Below are positions 1 through 10,600 of a DNA stretch of 25,700 bases, piece after piece; position 1 is the first letter of the stretch, and every line of letters begins with the position of its first letter. The notes beneath the pieces were generated by a model. It was not told the DNA's origin and did no database searches. It saw only the letters and a list, made by a program, of their open reading frames with translations. The translations under genes were made by a program, and so were the position numbers. Source of the DNA: Temnopleurus reevesii (lineage: Eukaryota; Echinodermata; Echinoidea; Temnopleuroida; Temnopleuridae); assembly GCA_036244855.1 (NCBI GenBank), contig BQKZ01000084.1, forward strand, positions 219,486-245,185, given 5' to 3'.

Positions 1-114
1 ATTTTTCGTACAATCTTTTGTACAACATGTTCATGATATCATGTTTCTTTTTAAGTAGATTTGAAGACAAAATTTGGCGATAAAAATATTGGCTTTTACC
101 AAAACTGTACTTGG

Positions 115-257
115 GCTTTAAGGCTTCAGTCACATAGGGACGCGCAAGCAACACAATTCAACACGACTCTTTGTTCGCAGGCAGTTAACTGTGAACTGAA
201 CAAATATTTGTGTTGAATTGTGTTGCTTCCGGGCTTCTATGTGACTGGGGCCTTAGC
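115..257. mobile_element. foldback MITE, ~143 bp
   Basis: Two arms of about 45 nt are inverted copies: 120-164 (cttcagtcacatag ... aagcaacacaattcaacac) and 210-254 (gtgttgaattgtgttgctt ... ctatgtgactg). The loop is about 45 nt. There is no coding capacity. A target-site duplication cannot be fixed. Confidence 0.75.
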
Positions 258-584
258 TATAGATATCCCACCGTTGCCACCAAAATAATACAAAGTATAC
301 TTAATATAGCTTTTACATTCCCTTATAGATTGTATGACATCTTTTATGTCTTGTATAGGTGTATTTAGTACTAATTATGTTCTTCCACTGCTAATGAGAT
401 CAACTTGATCACCAAATTGTAGCAAGGATTGATAGAGACCCATGATAGCATCTAAACTGCAAATCTGCCATGTGCTGATACCTTAACACAGTTTATCAAT
501 GAACTATAATATTACATCAGTTAGCTTGTATCTCATTGCTGCCAGTTTACCTGTTCCGTTATTACCATATTTTAGCTCTGGTAT

Positions 585-650
585 AGGTAAAAGAAGGCCC
601 AGGATCATTAAGTGGATGTCCTGGGCTAGGTTAGATAGCAGATGGGCCAG
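585..650 (+). pseudogene. E1 fragment, copy 0 of array
   Basis: Resembles E1 from the KKAQDR region into the loop (aaggcccagga, tggatgtcctggg, agatgggcca), with many changes. The 5' part and acceptor are not recognisable. It is the most decayed copy. Confidence 0.6.
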
Positions 651-718
651 ATATATTCTTCTGATTCTTCCAATTCTTCTACTTTGACTTTGATCTTGCT
701 ATGATTATCTTCATTAAG

Positions 719-815
719 GTGCCCATGACATCCTACTCCCAAGATGTCATGCACTGTGGCTTCCTCTACAAAAAGGCCCAGGACCACAATATCGACATCC
801 TAGGTGAGGTCGGTT
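719..815 (+). pseudogene. E1 fragment, copy 1 of array
   Basis: Follows tcattaag|gt and is close to E1, but one inserted base near 735 shifts the frame relative to E1. It ends in ctag|gtgagg, a donor-like site where E1 has gggagg. Spliced to that donor it would be 85 nt and would break frame. Confidence 0.75.
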
Positions 816-919
816 AACAATTTAAGCTCCCTCTCATGTCTACAATGGGGCCTCTTTAATTCTAGATTTGTACCTAATATGTGGTAACCATCTTGCAATG
901 AATGATTGTCCTCATTCAG

Positions 920-1022
920 GTGCCCACGACATCCTACTCCGAGATGTCTTGCACTGCGGATTCCTATACAAGAAGGCTCAGGACTGGAAGATCTATGTCC
1001 TTGGTGAGGTTGGGGAGCAGTC
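920..1022 (+). other. E1 partial copy 2, candidate 84-nt cassette exon (920-1003)
   Basis: Acceptor cattcag|gt matches that of E1. The frame is open as AHDILLRDVLHCGFLYKK and continues to a donor cttg|gtgagg at 1004. The resulting 84-nt exon is phase 1 to 1, so it would splice in frame into E1. Against E1, about seven differences are synonymous and four are not (M to L, R to W, V to I, D to Y). It may be an alternative or recently dead exon; expression data would decide. Confidence 0.5.
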
Positions 1023-1103
1023 CAGGGTACATCCCTCCAAATCTTCTTCAATGAGGCCACTTGGATATTAAACTTGCAATGATTATCTTCATTCTTTATT
1101 CAG

Positions 1104-1182
1104 GTGCCAGTGACATCCTACTCGGAGATGTCATGCAATGTAGCTTTCTCATGTCAATGTCCTTGTAGAGGTCGGAAGGAGC
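1104..1182 (+). pseudogene. E1 fragment, copy 3 of array
   Basis: Begins after ttattcag|gt, like E1. An internal deletion removes the segment around YKKAQ and a TAG follows in the E1 frame (near 1166). Clearly non-functional as PH coding sequence. Confidence 0.75.
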
Positions 1183-1253
1183 GTAGGATACATTCTTTCA
1201 ATTCTTCTACAGTGGCGCCACTTTTGAATCTTGCAATGATTATTTTCATTCAG

Positions 1254-1352
1254 GTGCCCACGACATTCTATTCCGAGATGTCTTGCACTGCGGATTCTTT
1301 TACAAAAAGGCCCAGGACCGCAAGGTCAACCTCCTGTGCTAGGTCAGGGAGC
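1254..1352 (+). pseudogene. E1 fragment, copy 4 of array
   Basis: Acceptor cattcag|gt and an open E1-like frame (AHDILFRDVLHCGFFYKKAQDRK) that ends in TAG at the loop, just before a donor-like gtcagg at 1343. Most differences from E1 in the open part are silent or conservative. It shares ttg/tgc/gga changes with copy 2, so these two are sister copies. Confidence 0.75.
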
Positions 1353-1442
1353 AGTCCAAACTCCCTCTCATGTCTACCATAGGGCCACTTTAATTTGTAC
1401 CCGCTATTTAGTAACCATCTTGCAATGATTATCTTCATTCAG

Positions 1443-1686
1443 GTGCCCACGACATCCTACTGCGAGATGTCATGCACTGTGGCTTCCTCTACAAAAAGGC
1501 CCAGGACCGGAAGGTCGATGTCCTGGGGGAGGTCGGGGAGCAAGTGGGCCGAGTCCTTGGGTTCCAGGACCGGTCCAGGAGGTGGCAGCTCCGCTACGTC
1601 ATCATCTACCAGCACTATGTATTGTACTTCAAGGACGACAAGGCCAAGAAGCCGCAGGGCGTCTTTTCTCTCACTGGCTATAACAG
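1443..1686 (+). CDS. SH3BP2: SH3BP2 exon E1: first half of PH domain
   Basis: Residues 1-80, in phase 1, out phase 2. The acceptor is cattcag|gt and the donor acag|gtaatt. It encodes PH strands beta1 to about beta4: CGFLYKK, RRWQLRYVIIY, YVLYFKD and PQGVFSLTGYNR, aligning with the human blocks GYLHKK, WPLRFVII and PQGAFSLSGYNR. The beta1-beta2 loop is about 19 residues longer than in human 3BP2; the extra part lies between two QDR codon triplets 21 codons apart (10-bp direct repeat at 1501-1510 and 1564-1573). It is the only intact copy of this exon; partial copies precede it. Confidence 0.95.
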
Positions 1687-4600
1687 GTAATTTTTTTAAA
1701 TTTGAAATATGTACAGCACAATGTACAGTGCCACGAGCGTCATTACTGAAGGACCTGTGCACTCCAAAAGCAATCCCCATTATCATTATTCATTATTAAA
1801 TGTTTTTATTGCTTCAACAAAATGCAAATACAAAATAATTTTTTTCCTAAGCACAATGCATTACAAAGTACTACATGAATAATTATCTACGTATTGTGCT
1901 TAGGAAAGGTGCACCTGTGCGCTATACAAGCTAGTAGCCACTATTATTATTATTATTATTATTGTTATTATTATTACGACATAAGAGGCATCATTTCTTT
2001 CTGTGGAAAGCAGTCATACTTTCTATTTTTTCTACAAACGTTAACACATTTTTAAAACTTTGACACATATTTTGACTGGAAAATATTTTGACTCGAATAA
2101 TATAACAGCTTAGTTTATGCTCACCATCAACCATTTAGGCAGCATTTGTGATTTGTGTAGAATAAACTTGAACTTGAACTTGAACTATGCACACCATTAA
2201 CCAGCATTTAGAATCTGGCAGTTGAGAATTTAAAAAAAAAAGAAAACATTGTTAACAATGTCTTTAAGTGAATGCAGATAATTGCATCTCGTTTTTCGTT
2301 GATATTCTTTTACTTGAAGGGTAATGCGAGATGAGGCGGTGTCGGATGAAAGGAAATGGTCCTTCAAGATCATCGGTCTGCGGTGGTCGAGTTTATTCAA
2401 ACAAACTATGAACATGCTCTAATTTGCTATTGAAAATATTTTTTTACTGCAGCTCACAAAGTAGTTAAATATCAGAAGCGCCGCCATCTCTCACAAAACT
2501 AATCTATCTGTTAAAGCACAATTCAAACAGTTCATGATGAAAATATGACTAAGAAGGGAGTGAAAAGCCCCCCAAAAATAAAGAATGCAAAAAAATAAGT
2601 AAATTATACAGGCACTAGCAAGATATCTACCTGAAAATTGAATAATAATAATAATAATAATATTGCGGATTTATATAGCGCCTTTTCGGTCAGTATTGAC
2701 TGGTCAAAGCGCTTCCGATATTATTACCCGGTCACTGGATGGCAATTCAAGCCTTAGCATCTAGGCAGCCAAATAGGCGCTCACATCATATCAGATAATG
2801 TGCTGCTGTCTCCTACCGGTCCCCAATCACACCTGGGTAGAGTGCAGCTTTGTGGATAAATTTCTTGCTGAAGGAAAATAACGCCATGGGTGGGATTCGA
2901 ACCTATACGACCCTCTCGTTGTAAGGCGAGAGTCATGACCACTACACCACTGTCGCTTTCATACAGCACAGTGTGCCTATTGATTTCGAAGCCTAATATT
3001 TTCACAGCTTTGTACATGCACACCATCAACCATTTAGGCAGCATTTGTGATTTGTGTAGAATACACTTGAACTATGCACACCACGAACCAGCATATAGAA
3101 TCTGGCAGTTGAGAATATTTTTAAAAAGAAAACAATGTTGCACAACGTCTTTAACTGAATGCAGATAATTACACCTCATTTTTCGTTGATATTTTTTTTA
3201 CTTGAAGGGTAATGCGAGATGAGGCGGTGTCGGATGAAAGGAAATGGTCCTTCAAGATCATCGGTCTGCGATCGGACTCCAGAACGTGGTACTTCAACGC
3301 AGCATCCGAAAAAGAAATGAAGGTTTGTACAACAAGCAGTTTATTTATTCATTTATTTATTTATGACAGTCTTCTCTAAAAACTGGGTAGCTGCATTCAG
3401 TTGTATAAACTGCTTTTCAAACATGCATTGTGCACAAAATAATAACATTAACATTCATATAATGAAAAATACAGCAAGACAAGAATAGGCGGGTTTACTA
3501 ATAGATGCAAATTTTTTGCATACCTTTAATACAAAGGTTGTTCTTGACAACCCTAAAGCTTGCCCGAGGTTTGCCCGACATAGCAACAATTAATGTATGC
3601 AAACTGGATTCCCAATATTGTGGTCTTATTGTTATCAAACAGTTTAAGGAATACCACGTAACAACGTTCAGTGGCAAGAAAAGCACAGAAATTTGAAATT
3701 TGAATATATAAGTAAACCCGCCTCTTGAAAACATACATATATTAGAGCAGGAAAAAAAAACATGATAAATCTTCAGTTGAATATGAAAATATATAACAAA
3801 TTCAAATATCGTACAAATACATAATTAAAAATACAAAACATTCCTACACTCCATGATAAATAATATGCTGCACCTAACAACAAGTCCCAGTTATGTGTAA
3901 AGGAGCTAGCCCAGATTTTTTTGTGTTAACGGTCGATTTGATTAATTCCTTCACTGTCTCGGATTTGACAAGGCTTAGCCATCCCCAAAATGTAATAGAT
4001 TAATTAGAATACATTTACCAGTAGTTCTTCATCCTTCCAGAAATGTACAGTTTGGACTGACCTAGATGTGGCTTTGGTTTAAATCAAGACAATCATTACC
4101 CTTCATCAAATTTATGTCCCCATATTTTCAAGATGGCACAGACCTGCGCTTAATAATAGTTTGTGTTCAATTTAAAATTTGTGTTAAATTTAAATATATG
4201 GATGCATATAAGAATCACGGTGAAGTTTAGAGGCCCGTGTAGTAAAGAAACTCTCATAAATGTGACATTTTCTTTTCATTTTTACCCTCTGAGCTGACTG
4301 GTCAGGGCTGAAAGGAAATATTAATATCTATGCTTGAGGGTAGATGACTCAATCTTACTGACCAGAAAAAAATTGTTTGGTTGTCCTTGAATACAACTTT
4401 TGAAAAGAAAGCGTTAGTACCTACAGATCCAAGATACATAAGTAATATTAATTATAAATTTTCCCATCACAATTATGCATGATGCTTACTTCAAAAGCAA
4501 GTTATTGTTAAATATATTTCCTGAAATCTATTGAAAACATTTGTGATACTCATGGAAAAGTTTTCCAGAATATTTATTCTATTTGCGTATTTAGCTATTT

Positions 4601-7600
4601 CTTTAATTGTGATTGAAATGAAAGCTCCAGTAATTTATTTGTAAACAAAACATCTAGAATAAAACCTAATGACTGGTTCATCTATGTAAGGAAAATAAGG
4701 AAATAAGGAATGTCTGTACGGAGTGCTTCATGCCATATTAATATCATTCTCATGTTTTCATGTGCTATTTTAGTGACGTGATGAGTTGTGATACCCTATT
4801 TAGAAATGTATGCACCAGGGGAGAAAGGGCATCGTGGGGAAACATGTGACTTTAGCGAACAAGTGCAAGGCAGCGTGGTGTTAGCCCCTGGCCTTGCCCT
4901 CGATCGAGGCCCTGATGAGTTTGAATTCTAAACTGGAAATTTGAAACAGTCATAGGGGGGAGTTGCTAGAAAGTTGTAGTTGATCGGCACGTGTTAATCA
5001 AAATTATTGTTTCATGTGTATCTTGTTAGAGGGATGGAGTAAGCACGATTGAAAATGTGTTTTTCGATTTGCAATCAATTGTAACTTTCTAGCAAATCAG
5101 CGACATCGTATTGAATGGTCTAAAGAGTGGGAGAAGGCCAAAAAGAAGAACTGACAGAAGTAATCGAGAAATAGGGTAGGAGGATTAGGTTTTACTGAAC
5201 CAAAAAATGGCATGAATGTACTTAGAATGCTCACCTTTGATTCAGCTTAAAAGGAAGAAAAATGTATTTCTTTTTTCCTTATCTACATGTATTTTTAAGC
5301 TAGTGCTGAGGATTTTCCTTCGTATGCCATCAATTTCAATTCAATATCAATTTCCATTGTTTAGCATTTTCAACAAAACAAGCACAGTAGAACAAAAATA
5401 TGCATCGATCTAGTAAGAGTATTACAAAGATTTTGACATTCTGGAAAGAATCAGTGGGTACTGTCTTTTTTAATTAAAAGAGGAAGAACATTTCTTAGGA
5501 AATGCTCAGAATGTCTCGAGGTGTTTCCTACATGTAAATTAAAATGAAATTCCTTCTCTTAAATGAACAACAAGGGGCTGAGGCAGTTGTTTGGTTGTGT
5601 CGCACACCATTAACAAGAGTCAGAGCTGACTGGAAGTCTGAATCGTAGCGTGGTTTCCCCCTCCGTGCCGGAAGCTTGTCACCCCGGCCCGGCGGAGATG
5701 GGGAGAAAAGGATGTTATTACCCGCTCGATGACTGACTGGTGGGGGTCCGGCTGACTCGTAGGGGTCTGGCATTAGTCAATAGGCCCGTCTGCAATATTG
5801 CGAGTTTTTTAATTAGCTCGCTAATTCTGATCCAGGTAAACTAGCCCGATCAGAACTATCTTGAGCTGATTTGCAGTGCAGACACAAATAGTGAGCTAAT
5901 ACAAAGTCCTAGATGCAATACTTTCTCTTTAGGACTCACCTTAATTTGTAGGATTGATCTTTTTCTCAATAAACTGAGATTTCATATGAAAAAAATAGTG
6001 AGTTAATACACTGAATTATCTCTAGTTTAACAAGCCCAAGATATAGTGAGCTAATTCAAGAATTAGCTCTCTACTTTGCTCGTATTTTGCACAGTTAAAA
6101 CGGGTTTGGGTTTATTTGCCTTGGCCTGTTTCCGCATCAAGGTCACACCAGCCCATCGCGTTTGTATTCCCATGGTTATTCTGGTTTTAATTGCCCATAT
6201 TGGTATACAGTAAAAATGGGGTTCATCAATCGGACAGTTTTCATCTCGAGAAAGATTTTTCTGATGTGGGATAATGCCGATGGGACTACCGAATCTCAAT
6301 ATAAATGGAGAAGAGGGCTGATCTGGCTAAAAACCCAAGATAAAGGAAATTTGGGCTGGTGCAGCGCCGGCTCTGGTTATAGAGGAAAAGGATGGGAAGT
6401 AGAGGGAGGGTGATGCAATTTAGCTGTATCCAAGTCCTTTCCCCTCTAAATTTGATCGAACATCTCAAAACTGTCTAGAAGTAAGAATATTTCAATGAAT
6501 TAGTTTTCAATGTGGTACCCTTTTGTTGCTGCTCACTAATATTGACTTTAAAATCATATGGAACTATTTTGCACTTGAAAGCAGTGTTCTCACCTTGGCA
6601 AGTTTTAGGTGTAAGTTACGGCAAGTTCAGACGAGTTGCCTCAAACAGGCACTGGCAGTAAATCTCATATTACTCTTCATTTGATTTGGGATAACTCGCA
6701 TCAACTTTATTTTCTTTATGCTAGAAATTTATACATACTCTGAGTAACATGTGTGTAACTCTCTCAAACTTGTTATATACTTTTAATTCTCGTAATAAAC
6801 TCTCATGCTTCAAATTCGTACAAAGCTCTTATCACTTTTATCGGACTCATGATAGGATTGTATCTGCTTATTAATTCCTTTACAGCAGTAGAACTCGACA
6901 TTGCCTGGTTGATCACTAATGCGCGGTGGATATAAATCAACAAATTTTACATAAAATAGTATTTCATCAGGGAGTTGTGACAACTCCCTGATTACATAGA
7001 GTTCAGCTCACAAGCTTACACAGCTCACATACAATTCCCCAAAATAGGAAGGCTACTAGTTACATTACTTAATAAGTCAGACAATCTATTCTCGTTTCAG
7101 ATTTATCATTCATAAAAAAACACTTTTTCCTGTTCAAATGTAACTCTATTGCTTCACTCAATTATCAATCAGGAAAAATCAACTTCAAAGCTGAAACAAC
7201 AATGGAATGTCATTATCCTGTAAATGTTATCACTAATTGAGAGGCCATGCGTTGACAATACGCATATTCTTTGTTTCCGTCTTCCTTTATTTCTGCCAAA
7301 TTTAACAAATCAAACATATTTTTTGTCTTTCAAAGGGCAAAAAAAAATTGTTTGTATGCCCTTGAATGCCATTTGAAAAAAGAAGAGTCAGTTTTATTCA
7401 AACATATTTAAACAGGATGACAAGATCAGTTATAAACTGTTTTACATCATGGTCCTGATATGGAAAAAAAATAACATTGACAAGCAAGAATAATGTAAAA
7501 CATAATAAAAACAATGAAATATATATAAATCAAGATAGTTGGTCTGAAGAAGTTTTTTGAAGATTTTTTTTCTATTTTCCAAACACTTAGCTATTCATGA

Positions 7601-10600
7601 GGAAAATAAGACTTAAAGGGAATGAAAAGCCAGAGAGCTTCTCACAAGAACTTTTAAGATGATATTTCACATGTGTAGTGATAATTTCACCGTGATATTT
7701 CAATTTTGGGTTAAAAGCAAAATTTAAAAAAAGGTTTTTGGAGGGTCGGTCAGTTGAGGGCATCCAAACATTTTTTTTTTACTTTAGACATCCATTCATA
7801 TTTTAAGATATTGATTTTTCTTCCAGACATGTGCATGTAATTTAAAGAATATGATATGATGGAAATTAAGGAAATTACAGAAATTCCCAAATCCTTTCAA
7901 TTGTTGTATTTGGCAAGATAATATCTGTCTTGGCGGAGCACCAACTAAGGAGTAATGCAATGAATTTAGAATGTTAAGAGATTGTGATCGCTAAAATATT
8001 GCCTTGTGTATATATATATACATATATATAATCTCATTTTAGAATTTAACATGTTCAGATGTGATAATGATTTATGCAAAGTTAACTATTAGTTTAGGAT
8101 CGAAAAAACAGGAATATGGCTGAGATAGATAGATCAATAAATACACAGATGGATAGATATATAGATAGATAGATAAATGAATAGATAAATACATAGATTA
8201 ATAGATAGATGAATAAATTGATAGATAGCTTAGTAATTGAATAGATAAGCTAAGATATATAGATATAGATATATTATTTGAGACGCATGAAGATTGGTAC
8301 TAGATAAATAGTAAATTGATGAGATATAGAGCAAGATAAAAAAAAAAAGGAAAAATGAAAATTAAAAGGTAGATCGATTGATTAATAGATACTGTAGATA
8401 TTATGGATAGATAATTAGAGATAGGAAGACAATGAAAAGGGAAACATAAAGAAGATAGAAAGGACGAGAAAGGAAAAGTAAACAGAGAGGAATTGAAAAA
8501 AAAATCATATGGAACAAAATGAAGGGCAAGAAATTTGGAGAGAAAAAATAAATAAAGAATATTAAAAGTGAACAAGGGTTCAATGTCAAAAAGAAGAAGC
8601 AATGGTAAATAAAAAGAATATTGAAATAGCAATAAGAGAAGTGGAACAAGACGAAGGGAAAGAAAATTGAAGAGAAATAGAAAAAAAGGATATTGAAAGT
8701 ATACAATGACTCAATGCAGAAAAGACCAAGTATTGACAGATAAGGACAAAATATTAGAAAGTTAAAAGGATGGTGAATAAAAGGACAATAAAATGGAGTT
8801 AAGGACGATGTGATCTTCACCTGAAAGTAGATCTGTGTCAAACGAAATTTGAAACGTAACCCCTCAAGCGTCTCACGATGATGTCATCATTATATTGTCA
8901 CAATCTGCCAATCATGATTAGCGAATCATCGCATCAGTTCTATAGAGTTGTCATTTTTTGGTGCTGACCTGCTCAAACTCGTTTATAACGATTACTTTTA
9001 TGAGGGGGAAACAAGTCTTTGAGGGGTCAGGGATGAAATAGCATTTTTTTTAAAACTTTTACATGCTCGACTGTATGAATGTGTGGAAGAAGGGTTTCCT
9101 AACCACAATGGAATTGTCCCCTCAGTAACCTACTATAGTACTGTTGAACAGCCAGGGACAAAATCGTTATGATTATACAATAAAGGAACTTAGGAAAAGA
9201 ATGTTAAAGATATATTCTGGTATTTGTTAAAAAAAATAAAATAAATGTTCACAGAATCGCACAAAATGTGAGAAGAATGTTCAGAACTATGAATAAATAA
9301 TATGTGCCAAAGTGTTTTGCAAGAAAATGTATAATGGCAGAGAAATGTGCAAATANAACGAGCTTTCATTTTAACAATGTAATGTTTATGGTCCCAAAAA
9401 TCTCAATTCCCTTTGTATTGTATTGTTTTTGTAACTCGGATATAACAAGGTTCCATTATTATAACGAGCATATTTCTCTGGTCCCAAGGACCTCGTTCTA
9501 AGGAGAGTCCACTGTATATCAAATTCCATTGATTCTCCCTATATCAGCTTCCGCTATACAAGTGTCAATTGTAGTCATGTCATATATATACAGATATACA
9601 GAGACAGTCTTATTGCATATCATATTTCGACCTCTGTTGCCTTTTTAATTGGCAACAATGTCTATATTGTCTAATAGGTCAATATAGAATCCTTTGTTTA
9701 GATCATAATTGCATGAAGAAATTGCCCATCAAGTAAATATGGACGACTCTCAGTTTCTATCTTCAAGTGAAGTATGAAACAATGTCTGTGTTGAAATTAA
9801 TATAAGTCAAGTGTAAGCTGATATGTATACATTGTAAAAGTTGATGTGTTATACAGTATCATACATTTTATATCAACCGTCTGGAATATGTAGGTTAGAT
9901 ATTAATAATTAGAATGTGAATATCCCAAAAGATTTTTTCCCTTCCACAGGGTTCTTTATTGAAGTAAATGCAAGCATACAAACAAATATACAGTGAATTT
10001 TACAAGTTCATTTGTACACTGGAGAGATATGTAAAAGAAACACTCATATTATAAAACAAACTAAAAGTTTCTTCGATAAATGAGAAACTTAATCCTTCAA
10101 TCTTTAAACATCAATACAAATACACATACTAATATATTTGTATTTACATAGGGTTATTGTCTGAGAAGCATTTTCTAAATATAAACCATTTCATTTTAAT
10201 TTTATTTTCTTTAAGATTTGTATGACATATACACTTTTCCATTTTATAGTATTGTTTTAAAGCTGAAAAAGATGAACCAAATATGTTTTTAATAGGAGAA
10301 AGTGTAATAAGGAAAGAAATTCTCCTGTCCATTTACCTGAGTGAATAATTTTATACCTCATAAATAATTCAGAATGGCAGCTCTCGAATAGTATTTTTTA
10401 GTCTAATGATTTTGTAATAATTTGCATTTAAACACTTCAGTTTTTCTGAAAAACATTAATTTTTTATTGCGTGGGTGCCAATGAACCGTATGGCACACCT
10501 ACCAACTGTAATGAATTTAGAAGGAATAAGTTTTTTGCATTCTGTGTGCTTATTTTATTATATTCCATGAGTGTTACGGGAAACAAGTTTCCTCCTTTTC

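Larger units (their letters stand above)
585..1686 (+). repeat. tandem array of E1 5' halves with intron spacers
   Basis: Units start at about 719, 920, 1104, 1254 and 1443 (steps of 201, 184, 150 and 189), plus the remnant at 585. Each unit has the intron end (ttgcaatgattatcttcattcag and variants), the first ~100 nt of E1, and a spacer (ctccctctcatgtcta, ggccact). Only the last unit runs on into a full exon. Confidence 0.85.

Noticed and set aside
1..720. First coding exon of SH3BP2
   Set aside because: No ATG-led segment ending in phase 1 with a GT donor and human-like MHWP...KAIG residues was found, so it must lie upstream.
720..1400. Separate second SH3BP2-like gene upstream
   Set aside because: The units contain only the first part of one exon plus intron end, in tandem; this is local duplication, not a second gene.
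2885..2956. tRNA gene on the minus strand
   Set aside because: A-box and B-box are present, but the arms pair poorly and the sequence continues into a SINE body with a trinucleotide tail.
5528..5773. 81-codon minus frame across a GC-rich patch
   Set aside because: Pro/Ser/Arg-rich with no recognised domain; GC content lowers stop frequency by itself.
8300..8841. Phe/Leu-rich minus-strand frames of 110 and 146 codons, membrane-like
   Set aside because: They follow from the purine-rich + strand. No start context, domain or splice sites support them.
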